This document shows positions 53,977 to 62,453 of a stretch of 64,000 bases of DNA, piece by piece (positions within the stretch are counted from its first letter, which is position 1; each line of letters begins with the position of its first letter). This stretch comes from Sunxiuqinia sp965372405 (GTDB taxonomy: Bacteria > Bacteroidota > Bacteroidia > Bacteroidales > Prolixibacteraceae). Location: positions 1 through 64,000 of the forward strand of contig CBDVCE010000017.1 of assembly GCA_965372405.1 (NCBI GenBank), given 5' to 3'. Both the position numbers and the translations under genes were made by a program. Below the pieces are notes generated by a model, which was not told the origin of the DNA, searched no databases, and was given only the letters and a program-made list of their open reading frames with translations.

Positions 53977-55422
53977 TTAACTAATTATATCGGGAATAAC
54001 TTTGCCTGCTACATCAGTTAATCGATATCGCCTCCCTTGATTCTTAAAGGTAAATTTTTCATGGTCAATACCCATTAGGTGCATAACTGTTGCATGAAAA
54101 TCATGTACGTGTACCGGCATCTTTGTGATGTTGTATCCAAAATCATCAGTCTCACCGAATACGCCTGGCTTAACACCACCACCTGCCATCAATATGGTAA
54201 AGCATCGGGGATGATGATCTCGTCCATAATTATCTTTGGTCAATTTCCCCTGGCAATAATTTGTCCGCCCAAATTCACCTCCCCAAATCACCAGTGTTTC
54301 ATCAAGCAAACCACGTTGTTTCAAATCTTTAATTAAAGCGGCTGATGACTGATCAACATCCAAACATTGCCCCTCAATTTCCTTGGGCAAATTCCCGTGC
54401 GTATCCCATCCCTGATGATAGAGTTGAACAAAGCGAACACCATTCTCCGATAACTTACGAGCCAATAAACAATTGGCAGCATAAGTCCCGGGCTGCAGGC
54501 AGTCTGCACCATACATCTTTATAATTGATTCCGGCTCGTTTTCCAAAGAAGTAATTTCAGGAACAGCCATCTGCATTCGATACGCCAGTTCGTATTGTTG
54601 AATTTTGGTCACAATTTCCGGATCACCAATATTTTTATACGATTCGTTATTTAAAACCGAAATTTCATCAAGCATTGCCCGTTTATCGCTACGGTTAATA
54701 AATTCAGGATCGCTTAAATACTTAACTGGTTCTTCACCACTGCTAAATTGAACTCCCTGGTGTATTGAATCCAGAAATCCGTTGTTCCACAGTTTCGAAT
54801 AAACACCCTGACCGTTTCCTTTTCCCTTACTCAGTAACACACAAAAGGCTGGCAAATTCTTATTCTCACTTCCTAATCCATAACTTAACCATGAGCCCAT
54901 GCTGGGTCTGTTACCAACCTGTGCACCTGTTTGAAAAAAGGTGAGTGCCGGATCATGATTAATTGCTTCGGTAAACAGGGAGCGTACCACGCATAAATCA
55001 TCGCTCATGCTGGCCATATGGGGAAGAGTTTCACTGAACCAGGCGCCACTCTCTCCATGTTGCGAAAATTTATATTTACTTCCAGCCAATGGAAACTTAT
55101 CTTGATTGGCAGTCATTCCTGTTAAGCGTTGCCCCATTCGAATGCTGGCCGGCAAATCCTGTCCATGCATTTTTTGTAGCAGTGGCTTGTAATCAAATAA
55201 ATCCAACTGCGAAGGAGCACCATTCTGAAAAAGGTAGATTACCCGTTTGGCCTTCGGTGCAAAATGAGGCAGCACATTCGTAAATAGCTCCTCTTCATCC
55301 TTGCCCTTAAACAAACCCGGCACCATTAATGATCCCAGTGCTAATCCACCAATCCCCAAGCTTAACTTTGATAAAAACTTCCGCCTGTTTTGGTTCAACA
55401 TATGTTCCTGAAATTCTTTCAT
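53977..55422 (-). CDS. DUF1501 family protein with Tat-type signal
   Basis: 481 residues. The N-terminus has a twin-arginine motif (NRRKFLSKLSLGIGG). The body matches DUF1501, which has an alkaline-phosphatase/sulfatase-like fold: RVIYLFQNGAPSQLDLFDYKP, GSWLSYGLGSENKNLPAF, QLYHQGWDTHGNL, VIWGGEFGRTN and GRDHHPRCFTILMAGGGVKPG. The His and Asp clusters suggest metal binding. DUF1501 genes habitually pair with DUF1549/DUF1553 genes, as here (9-base gap). Activity is not established. Met8 is an alternative start. Confidence 0.92.
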   Translation of the reverse strand: MKEFQEHMLNQNRRKFLSKLSLGIGGLALGSLMVPGLFKGKDEEELFTNVLPHFAPKAKRVIYLFQNGAPSQLDLFDYKPLLQKMHGQDLPASIRMGQRLTGMTANQDKFPLAGSKYKFSQHGESGAWFSETLPHMASMSDDLCVVRSLFTEAINHDPALTFFQTGAQVGNRPSMGSWLSYGLGSENKNLPAFCVLLSKGKGNGQGVYSKLWNNGFLDSIHQGVQFSSGEEPVKYLSDPEFINRSDKRAMLDEISVLNNESYKNIGDPEIVTKIQQYELAYRMQMAVPEITSLENEPESIIKMYGADCLQPGTYAANCLLARKLSENGVRFVQLYHQGWDTHGNLPKEIEGQCLDVDQSSAALIKDLKQRGLLDETLVIWGGEFGRTNYCQGKLTKDNYGRDHHPRCFTILMAGGGVKPGVFGETDDFGYNITKMPVHVHDFHATVMHLMGIDHEKFTFKNQGRRYRLTDVAGKVIPDIIS

Positions 55423-55431
55423 AGCTATCGA

Positions 55432-57753
55432 TTAAGATCTTGTGATTGCTTCTTCTAAATTATACAAGACTAAAATGGTCTTCATTAAAGCGCCTGTCTC
55501 TATAGTATTTTCATTATTTTTCAGTCGAGGGTATTCTCCAACATTTAGGGTGGATTTCAATAAATCGGGATTCTCCCGGAAATAGTCTTGTTGAGCCATG
55601 CAATAATTCAACAATTTGTCTGCCTCAAATTTCGATGGTTTGCGAACAAGAATCATTTCAAATGCCTGTTCTATTTTCTCGTCAAGCTCTTTTTCTGTAA
55701 CGGATATATTCTCAGCCAATACGCGTGATGCTTCCAATACCGTTGGGTCATTGAGCATGGTTAAGGCTTGCAAAGGTGTGTTTGTACTGGTGCGCCTTGC
55801 TTCGCACTGGTCTCTGTTACTGGCATCAAATATCATTAAACTGGGAGGTGGAGCTGTCAATTTAAAAATTGTGTATAAACCCCTCCGATATAAATCAGGT
55901 CCATGATCTTGTTTGTAGCTTGCCAGCATCCCTCTGCCCGAGGTTGTGCTTTCCCAAACACCTTTAGGTTGATAGGGCTTCACACTTGGCCCACCAATTT
56001 CCGGATTCAACAAACCACTGCTGCTTAGCACCCAATCGCGAATAATCTCGGCCTTAAATCGCAATCGTTCAGCCCTGGAGTAATAAAGATTATCAGAATC
56101 CTGCTCCAACTGTTTTTTGCTGACTTTGCTTGACTGACAATAGGTATTGCTCGTTAGTATTTTTTTGATCAAGTATTTAATATCCCAGTCGTTTTCCATA
56201 AAATCCACCGCCAACCAATCCAATAGTTCTGGATGTGTGGGTAAATCTCCCTGCAAACCATAGTCCCCTGATGTGCCAACGATGCCCCTTCCAAAAATAT
56301 CCTGCCAAATAAAATTCACAAATACTCGGGCGGTTAAAGGATTCTTTTTATTGATAGTCCATTGTGCCAGCCCCAATCGGTTAGGTGGATACTGAAGTGT
56401 GTCATATGGCATAATGGATTCAAGAGCCATTGGTTTTACTTCAATATCAGTTGGCGCATCATAACTGCCTCTGCTTAAAATGTAGGTGGGCTTTTTTGCA
56501 ATGCTGTCGCCCATTACCGAAACCTGCAGGGTATCCGTATTAACAGCATTAATATAAGGCATCAAGGTTTTTCTATCCTTTTCGCTGATAAACAATTTTG
56601 GATTTTTTGCCAAGGTCGACTGTCCAACATCTCCTTCATAACCTTTCTCATAGCTCTGATTAAAAAATGCATACAGTTGGTAATAGTCTTTTTGTGAAAA
56701 CGGATCGTATTTATGATCGTGGCATTGTGAGCATTCAATGGTGACTCCCATAATGGCAGTCCCGAAAGTCCTTGTTTTATCAATGTTATAGGAAACACGA
56801 TACTCTTCATCAATTACGCCACCTTCTTCAGTATACTTGTGATTTCTGAAAAAAGCCGTAGCTAAAATGGTTTCTTTTGTTGCATCAGGAAGCAAATCAC
56901 CCGCAATTTGCTGAGTTAAGAATTCATCGTAAGGAATATTTCTATTGAATACATCGATCACCCAATCGCGCCATGGCCATTGCGATCGTATATTATCATC
57001 CTGAAAACCATAAGAGTCGGCATAACGTGCCAGGTCCATCCATAAGATGGCCATTTTTTCACCATAAGCAGGTTTTTGCAAAAGCGTATCCAATAACTGA
57101 CTGTACCAATCGTCACTCGAATTTTCACGCCATTGCTGAATCTCATCATAGCTCGGAGCCAGACCTGTAAGATCAGAAAATGCTCTTTTTATCAATATCT
57201 CCTTCGAGGCCTCATCATTAGGTTCAAACCCTTTTTGTTCCATTTTGTGAAGGATGAAATGATCAAGCTCATTCTTCACCCACCCCTCGTCATCCACTTC
57301 AGGAAGCGGTGATTTTTCGGGCACTTCAAAAGCCCAGTGCTTTTCATACTTAGCACCCTGTTTAATCCATCGTTTAAAAAGATCAATCTCGTCTGAAGTC
57401 AATTGGGGAAGATTACTTTCGGGCAAAGGCATCAACACTCCCGGATCAACAGACTCAATGCGGCGAATCAATTCACTTTCTTCCGGAGCACCCCGAACGA
57501 TGGCAAATTGCCCTTTGCTTACGGTCAGTTCATTAAATGCTTCTGTTGGCAAATCCAACCTCAATCCGGCTCTTCTTGTCATGGCATCTGGTCCATGACA
57601 TAGAAAACACTTATCGGAAAGGATTGGACGAATATCCCGGTTATAGGATATCTCCTTGTTTTGATTCTTCTTACCCGAGGGGAAATAAACAACTGCCAGA
57701 GTTAAGCCTCCAGCGAGTAAAACGACAATTGATAATATGATGTATTTCTTCAT
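55432..57753 (-). CDS. Planctomycete-type cytochrome c protein with DUF1549 (PSD1) and DUF1553
   Basis: 773 residues from the ATG at 57753 (TTG two codons earlier possible). A single N-terminal helix anchors it outside the membrane. The PSC1-type cytochrome domain has the heme motif CFLCH (Cys49, Cys52, His53) followed by GLRLDLPTEA. DUF1549 carries LTGLAPSYDEI, MDLARYADSYGF and a second CxxCH motif, CSQCHDHKYDPFSQKDYY (Cys341, Cys344, His345). DUF1553 (NPLTARVFVNFIWQ, FGRGIVGTSGDYG, RRRSLYT-like and TNTPLQALTMLNDP) closes the protein. Abundant in Planctomycetes and Verrucomicrobia, sporadic in Bacteroidota. Biochemical role unknown. Confidence 0.92.
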   Translation of the reverse strand: MKKYIILSIVVLLAGGLTLAVVYFPSGKKNQNKEISYNRDIRPILSDKCFLCHGPDAMTRRAGLRLDLPTEAFNELTVSKGQFAIVRGAPEESELIRRIESVDPGVLMPLPESNLPQLTSDEIDLFKRWIKQGAKYEKHWAFEVPEKSPLPEVDDEGWVKNELDHFILHKMEQKGFEPNDEASKEILIKRAFSDLTGLAPSYDEIQQWRENSSDDWYSQLLDTLLQKPAYGEKMAILWMDLARYADSYGFQDDNIRSQWPWRDWVIDVFNRNIPYDEFLTQQIAGDLLPDATKETILATAFFRNHKYTEEGGVIDEEYRVSYNIDKTRTFGTAIMGVTIECSQCHDHKYDPFSQKDYYQLYAFFNQSYEKGYEGDVGQSTLAKNPKLFISEKDRKTLMPYINAVNTDTLQVSVMGDSIAKKPTYILSRGSYDAPTDIEVKPMALESIMPYDTLQYPPNRLGLAQWTINKKNPLTARVFVNFIWQDIFGRGIVGTSGDYGLQGDLPTHPELLDWLAVDFMENDWDIKYLIKKILTSNTYCQSSKVSKKQLEQDSDNLYYSRAERLRFKAEIIRDWVLSSSGLLNPEIGGPSVKPYQPKGVWESTTSGRGMLASYKQDHGPDLYRRGLYTIFKLTAPPPSLMIFDASNRDQCEARRTSTNTPLQALTMLNDPTVLEASRVLAENISVTEKELDEKIEQAFEMILVRKPSKFEADKLLNYCMAQQDYFRENPDLLKSTLNVGEYPRLKNNENTIETGALMKTILVLYNLEEAITRS

Positions 57754-57789
57754 AAGCAAAAAAGAGATTACTAGATGGGTGTTCGTTTC

Positions 57790-58815
57790 TTATTCTCTGG
57801 TGAACTTATAGGGATACACTTTCCCCGATGCCCACTGGGCAACATAAATACTTCCTTCATCATCTACACACACATCGTGCGGATGTGTAAATATCTTTTC
57901 GGTTTGACTAAGTGGTTTTAATTCATCGTTTTCATATACAGGCTCCGAGCCACCTATGTTTGAAACCACCTTGTTTTCTTTATTCAGAATGGTCACAAAT
58001 CCTGAATCAACATTGCTCAAGTCGGGCGATCTTAATACCGCAGCATACAGGTAATCACCTTTAATAACAGGCCTGCAAACACAAGCTCCCGGCAGCTGGA
58101 TAATTTCCAACAACTTCCCATCCAATGAAAATCGCTTAAATGCCGTCCGCGTTCTGTCGGTAATTAGCAGTGTAGGCGTGGTATTCCGGTAATCAATACA
58201 AATGCCATGTGCATTATCAAAATACTCATCTCCTTCTCCCCTTCCGCCAAACGAATTCTTTAATCGACCATTTTCATCGTAGTGCAAAATATGCTGTGCC
58301 CCATAGCCATCGGCAATATAAAATTCGCCATTCTCAAGCACCGCTGTTTCGGTGGGCACAAATGCTTCCTTGTTTTTATAGTCATCAATATCAGCGGGAG
58401 CATCAATGGTAAACAGGATTTTCCCCTCATTGGTGGTTTTGTACACCTGGTGTTTTTTGGTGTCGGTAATAAACAGGAAATCTTCCTTTCCGTTCTGCTG
58501 AATGGTGAGTCCGTGTGCCCCCGGAAATTCAGTTCCCCAGGAATCCATCAGCCGTCCACTTTTATTATAGATAATCATGTTATTCCGGGTTTCATTGGTT
58601 AGCAGAAGAATCCTGCCTTTTGAATCCTGAACCATTTCATGACAATCATTCACCGGTGTTTTTTCAGGGTTAAGTTCTCCCCAGTTTCTATCCATCCTGT
58701 AGGTCATCTCATTATGACCAACTACCGATTCTTTATTTTTACTAAACAGACCTTTGGCAATGAATAAACCAGTAACAGATACGCTTGAATGCTTTAAAAA
58801 GGACCTTCTTTTCAT
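57790..58815 (-). CDS. Tat-exported NHL-type beta-propeller protein
   Basis: 341 residues with a twin-arginine signal (MKRRSFLKHSSVSVTGLF). The rest is a six-bladed beta-propeller of NHL-like blades, for example HGLTIQQNGKEDFLFITDTKKHQV, AHGICIDYRN and HPHDVCVDDEGSIYVAQW, each about 45 residues. Such propellers include lactonases and carbohydrate-binding proteins, but no catalytic set is evident. It is the first gene of the four-gene block, 30 or so bases before the cytochrome gene. Confidence 0.83.
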   Translation of the reverse strand: MKRRSFLKHSSVSVTGLFIAKGLFSKNKESVVGHNEMTYRMDRNWGELNPEKTPVNDCHEMVQDSKGRILLLTNETRNNMIIYNKSGRLMDSWGTEFPGAHGLTIQQNGKEDFLFITDTKKHQVYKTTNEGKILFTIDAPADIDDYKNKEAFVPTETAVLENGEFYIADGYGAQHILHYDENGRLKNSFGGRGEGDEYFDNAHGICIDYRNTTPTLLITDRTRTAFKRFSLDGKLLEIIQLPGACVCRPVIKGDYLYAAVLRSPDLSNVDSGFVTILNKENKVVSNIGGSEPVYENDELKPLSQTEKIFTHPHDVCVDDEGSIYVAQWASGKVYPYKFTRE

Positions 58816-59436
58816 ACGAATAGGTTTAATTAGAAAACTATTTAAGAACAGTTAGTCAGTTGATTTTGGTTCTCCTATCACTGATTAAAAAAGGATTAAG
58901 AAGATAAATGCATTCTTCTTAAAACCACAAACCAATGATAATGAGTTAAGAGATTAACACGGAAAGACAAAGGATGGTTTAAATAAATTGTCTTTCCCGT
59001 TTATTTAGAATTGAGGGTAAAGGAAGCTTCATCGGAAAGGCAGCATCAAAAGAGTTCATCGACATTTAAGAGCCGAGGTACGAAAAGATCTATACACTTA
59101 TATCAATCCCCTCTGGGGAAAGCTATCATTCGTACTATTCTTCTATTGAAATTTATTCCCTCCGGGAAAAAATTGCTTGCAATGCTTGTTTCTGTAGTCC
59201 GTGAAATAAGTTGAAGTCCTAATGTCACTGCTAGTTCTCCGTCAGGAGATCAATCTCAATAGCCAACCATATCACCATGCCTGAGATTTCCCCTTAGGGG
59301 ATACATATTTCAGCACCAAAGGTGCTAAGTTCCAAAGCATAGTCCGAAGGGCTATGCAAAATTATAGCAAGCAATTATAAGCGCCAAGGGTGCGGAAAAC
59401 TTCCACACCAGCGCGGAGAATGATGTCGTTCAACTT
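58816..59436. other. Gene-free stretch of 620 bases
   Basis: No convincing gene on either strand. The right part (59107-59393) is filled by short GC-rich hairpins in AT-rich DNA, described separately. The left part (58816-59106) should hold the promoter of the beta-propeller operon, but I see only a weak TAGTTTTC box on the minus strand near 58837. Base composition and pattern differ from normal intergenic DNA here. Confidence 0.6.
59107..59393. repeat. Array of eight short GC-rich hairpins
   Basis: Eight small palindromes follow one another: TCCCC/GGGGA (59107-59119), TTCCC/GGGAA (59156-59168), ATTGC/GCAAT (59172-59183), TCTCC/GGAGA (59236-59249), TCCCC/GGGGA (59289-59301), AGCACC/GGTGCT (59312-59326), a 9-bp GCATAGTCC/GGGCTATGC with one G-T pair (59337-59357), and GCGCC/GGTGC (59381-59393). 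Loops are 2-4 bases. The units are not identical copies, so this is neither CRISPR nor a simple tandem repeat. It looks like a decayed or non-autonomous repeat element with structured RNA or DNA. Confidence 0.65.
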
Positions 59437-60561
59437 TTACTCCAGCCAAACTTTGCCATCCCATCGAATAAAAGCGGTCTTGCTATTGAAACCTTTGTGT
59501 TTTGCTTCCCATCTGCCATTCATAATCGATAGCTCAGGATTAAATGCCATTCCTTCAAGCTTAACATCTTCCAACTTTAGCTGATTGGCGCTATGTGCGT
59601 ACATTCCATGTTCCTTTTCAAATGCACGTTGACGGTAATAGACCTGCCGGAGAGCCCACTTGAACTCATCATTTTTGTCATCTATAAAAGTGTCTGTTCC
59701 CGGTTTCTTATCCGAGAACTGCACAAAACTCCACAATTCGGGGGCATGGCATCCCGATCTTCCGGACACTGTCCAAATCCAGTTGTAGCATCCAAATGGC
59801 TTATTGGTTTCAGGATTTATCTTGCGCTTGTATTTGCCATCTTCAATGTCAATCTGATGGTTAACGCGCAAGAAATTCACACGCCATTGCTCCCCATTTC
59901 TGGGTGCTCCACCATGGCTTCCCAATTCTTCCATTACCTGCCAGGGAATGGCAATCTCAACAGTCCATTTATCATCAATATCACTTGGGTCATTCAATGT
60001 TCCAAATACCTTCACGGCCTTTTTCATTCCATAAATATGCCACGAGTCAATTACCCTAGGCTTGTCGCGATATGGTCGAGTTAGAATTAAATCCCACACC
60101 GTAGTAAGGGCATTCATTTCAATTTCGCAATAATCATGCGTATCACCATCCGGGTCCATAAATATTTCGAAGTCATTATCCCGTAAAATAATATCGTCGT
60201 GCTTTGTTAATGTTGCCCATATATGAGGTTCAATCAATTCTGCTGCAAAATAAAAGTAAGCATCGTCCCACTGCATTTTTACCTTGGTGGGGAAAAGTGG
60301 CTTCGGTCTTTTATCGCCGTGTAAATCATCAAATTCATTGGTCCACTCCAACTTACCCCATTCAGCATCCGATAAATCACCATCTATTTCTATTGATGAT
60401 TCTGATTTATAGGCCACATACTTTTCAGGAATAAATGTAATATCCAGAGCCGGCACCTCCGTTAATATTGGAGAATGAGTTTCGGTAGATTGTTTTTTGT
60501 CGTTGCACGAAACACTAGAGATAAATAAAAATAGGATGATTAGCGGTTTGGCATAGTTCAT
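59437..60561 (-). CDS. Lipoprotein with CBM9-like carbohydrate-binding domain
   Basis: 374 residues. Lipoprotein signal MNYAKPLIILFLFISSVSC with Cys19. The body matches the CBM9_2 (DOMON-like) family: IEIDGDLSDAEWGKLEWT, TKVKMQWDDAYFYFAAEL, LRDNDFEIFMDPDGDTHDY, EMNALTTVWDLIL, WTVEIAIPWQ and WRVNFLRVNH. Proteins of this group bind sugars at the surface or in the periplasm and are seen in polysaccharide loci. It lies upstream of the planctomycete-type block on the same strand, with the hairpin array between. Confidence 0.9.
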   Translation of the reverse strand: MNYAKPLIILFLFISSVSCNDKKQSTETHSPILTEVPALDITFIPEKYVAYKSESSIEIDGDLSDAEWGKLEWTNEFDDLHGDKRPKPLFPTKVKMQWDDAYFYFAAELIEPHIWATLTKHDDIILRDNDFEIFMDPDGDTHDYCEIEMNALTTVWDLILTRPYRDKPRVIDSWHIYGMKKAVKVFGTLNDPSDIDDKWTVEIAIPWQVMEELGSHGGAPRNGEQWRVNFLRVNHQIDIEDGKYKRKINPETNKPFGCYNWIWTVSGRSGCHAPELWSFVQFSDKKPGTDTFIDDKNDEFKWALRQVYYRQRAFEKEHGMYAHSANQLKLEDVKLEGMAFNPELSIMNGRWEAKHKGFNSKTAFIRWDGKVWLE

Positions 60562-60642
60562 AGTTGTATAGGTTTAAAATAGAAGTTTAGACATTAAAAG
60601 TAACTATTTCAGCGAGATAAGTCCTGTACTTTGATTTCGTTT

Positions 60643-61683
60643 TTAAAAGTAAGTATTCACTGCAAATTCAAACTGATTAATAAAAATCTCTTTGAAATTT
60701 GATATGTTATTCTGCTCATAAAATAAAAGCATTGCCTTTTTATAGTCAATGGAATCAACTGTCCTAAATGAAAGCGGGCAATGTTTTTCATTCATTAATA
60801 TTGCATTACTAACAATTCTGGCTGTTCTCTTATTTCCATCCATAAATGGCTGAATATATGAGATAAGAACCAATGACAATAAAGCTTTTTCAAATACACT
60901 TTTTTTATCATTAATAACTTCGCATGAATTTTGGAGTGCTTCTGAAATTTGAAATTCATTGTCTAGTGGACGATAATTTGTTCCGGAAATACCAACACGT
61001 CGTTTCCTTAAATTTCTTTCTACAGCCAGTTCTTTTGTTAAGATGCTATGAATATCTTCAATTTTTGAAACAGCCAAAGGATTAAGGTAATCTGGATTTT
61101 CAATAATAAAATCAAGAGCATCTTTGTGATTTAAAAGCATTATAGCCTCTTCCTTTGTTTTCCCAGCTGCAGTTTCTTTTTCCCTTAAAAGACGCTCTGT
61201 TTCTAAAAGAGAATAAGTGTTACCCTCAATCTGAGATGATTTCCAGCTTAAGTCAATAGCTAGTCTTTCAAATTCTTTTTTATACTCATTGTCAGATAGC
61301 TGAGAAATATTTTGTTGAAAATCCTTTTGAAGCTCATTTAGTTTAGACAATTCATTGTCAGTAAAAACACTATGCTTAGCCAATACATTTGTTATAATCC
61401 CAAAATTGAAACTTTCTTTAATTTCTCGTTCATCAATTTCTTGCTCATAATATTTTTCAATATCAATTGGCTGAATAACTTCATAACTAGGCGAAATAAT
61501 ATATTTTGTTCCTTTTCCTTGTCCTTTTGATGAGAGGTAATTTTCAGATATTAGTTTAGTGATAAGTCTTTTTAGAGTTGCATAACTCACTGATAGACTT
61601 ACTCCGTCAAAGATCGCTTTAGAGGAGCATTCTCCTGTTTTTTTAACAAAGTCAATAATTTGCTGTTCTCTAATACCAATCAT
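60643..61683 (-). CDS. Fic-family protein with N-terminal winged helix and altered active-site motif
   Basis: 346 residues. An N-terminal winged-helix region (about 1-65, SVSYATLKRLITKLISENYL) should bind DNA. An inhibitory-helix motif SSQIEGN (about 149-155) fits the class II [S/T]xxxE[G/N] pattern. The Fic core has QPFMDGNKRTAR at 278-289. The usual motif begins with the catalytic His (HPFxDGNGRxxR); here that position is Gln278 and the second Gly is Lys. AMP transfer may therefore be weak or absent. No antitoxin-like gene is adjacent. A three-site inverted repeat upstream suggests self-regulation. Confidence 0.88.
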   Translation of the reverse strand: MIGIREQQIIDFVKKTGECSSKAIFDGVSLSVSYATLKRLITKLISENYLSSKGQGKGTKYIISPSYEVIQPIDIEKYYEQEIDEREIKESFNFGIITNVLAKHSVFTDNELSKLNELQKDFQQNISQLSDNEYKKEFERLAIDLSWKSSQIEGNTYSLLETERLLREKETAAGKTKEEAIMLLNHKDALDFIIENPDYLNPLAVSKIEDIHSILTKELAVERNLRKRRVGISGTNYRPLDNEFQISEALQNSCEVINDKKSVFEKALLSLVLISYIQPFMDGNKRTARIVSNAILMNEKHCPLSFRTVDSIDYKKAMLLFYEQNNISNFKEIFINQFEFAVNTYF

Positions 61684-61694
61684 TTATAACATTA

Positions 61695-61749
61695 TTTAGC
61701 TCATAAAGATAGCACTTATAGCTCAAATTGCTTCATTTTTGAGCTATAA
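61695..61749 (-). promoter_or_regulatory. Operator-like inverted and direct repeats upstream of the Fic gene
   Basis: Perfect 12-base inverted repeat TTATAGCTCAAA (61716-61727) / TTTGAGCTATAA (61738-61749) with a 10-base spacer, plus a third related half-site TTTAGCTCATAA (61695-61706). The cores TAGCTC, TAGCTC and GAGCTA begin at 61697, 61719 and 61741, exactly 22 bases apart. A possible -7 box TATCTTTA lies between sites on the minus strand. The start codon is 12 bases beyond. The Fic protein's own winged helix is the obvious candidate binder. Confidence 0.6.
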
Positions 61750-61960
61750 TCTTTTCCGAAATGAGCCGCAACGGATAAATTATGTATGATAATCCATTTT
61801 TTCTTTCCAACGATGGTATGTTTCAATCCACATCCAAGAGAGTTGATTCTATAAGCCATATATTGAGTGCACTCCAATAATAGCTGGCCGAAACTCAAAG
61901 AGAAATTTCATCTCCAACTGCCATTCATGGTTTAGCGTCTAAAAATAAACAATGCAGTCA

Positions 61961-62254
61961 TTATCTGCCAAATGAAATTGATTTTTTAATTCGTGGCGGT
62001 TTTTTCGTCCCTCTCAGTTTATAGAGTCCAAATGCGGATCCAACTATCAAAACCACCCCAAAACAGATAACAGGCAAACAATAGATTAATATTTCATCAG
62101 CTTTGTCCAGATTATAAATCAGGTAAAGGAAAGTTGAGATTAGACTCACTCCCCCAATAATCAAAACAAAATTCAATGCAAGAAACAATATTCTATTTTT
62201 CTTCTCTGACAAGTTCGGAGTCGACCTAGTTCTCTTAAATTCTATTTTTTTCAT
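61961..62254 (-). CDS. Small membrane protein of unknown function
   Basis: 97 residues. A basic N-terminus (MKKIEFKRTRSTPNLSEKKN) is followed by two membrane helices (about 26-48 and 55-76) and a basic C-terminal tail (LRGTKKPPRIKKSISFGR). No family recognised. It lies between the Fic gene and the RDD gene on the same strand, with about 200 bases on the upstream side. Confidence 0.6.
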   Translation of the reverse strand: MKKIEFKRTRSTPNLSEKKNRILFLALNFVLIIGGVSLISTFLYLIYNLDKADEILIYCLPVICFGVVLIVGSAFGLYKLRGTKKPPRIKKSISFGR

Positions 62255-62350
62255 GTTCTTGTATTTTATTTTTTCTTGCCAATAATCGTTTTCCTTACTC
62301 CACTTCCACGAGCTCTGGTTCTATAGAAAATACGTATTGACCAACTACGC

Positions 62351-62375
62351 TACTGCACGATTATATCGTGTAGTA
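62351..62375. terminator. Hairpin between RDD and small membrane protein genes
   Basis: An 11-bp stem TACTGCACGAT/ATCGTGTAGTA (one G-T pair) with a 3-base loop. It lies downstream of the RDD gene on the minus strand, but the T-rich tail CTTTTAG is on the plus side, so its direction of action is unclear. Confidence 0.4.
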
Positions 62376-62453
62376 CTTTTAGCTAAGTTCTAAAAAATTA
62401 GATTAGAACTATGGTCTTACTTTCACTACTCCACGAGATACCCTCAAATTTTA

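Noticed and set aside
59107..59393. CRISPR array
   Set aside because: The palindromes differ from each other and their spacing is irregular; there are no repeated direct units and no cas genes.
61716..61898. Possible 60-residue minus-strand protein upstream of the Fic gene
   Set aside because: Its 3' end lies within the inverted repeat, it has no recognisable domain, and its composition looks like chance coding. I treat the region as regulatory.
60643..62254. Fic toxin with the 97-residue neighbour as antitoxin
   Set aside because: The neighbour has two membrane helices and no antitoxin motif, and the inhibitory motif is within the Fic protein itself.
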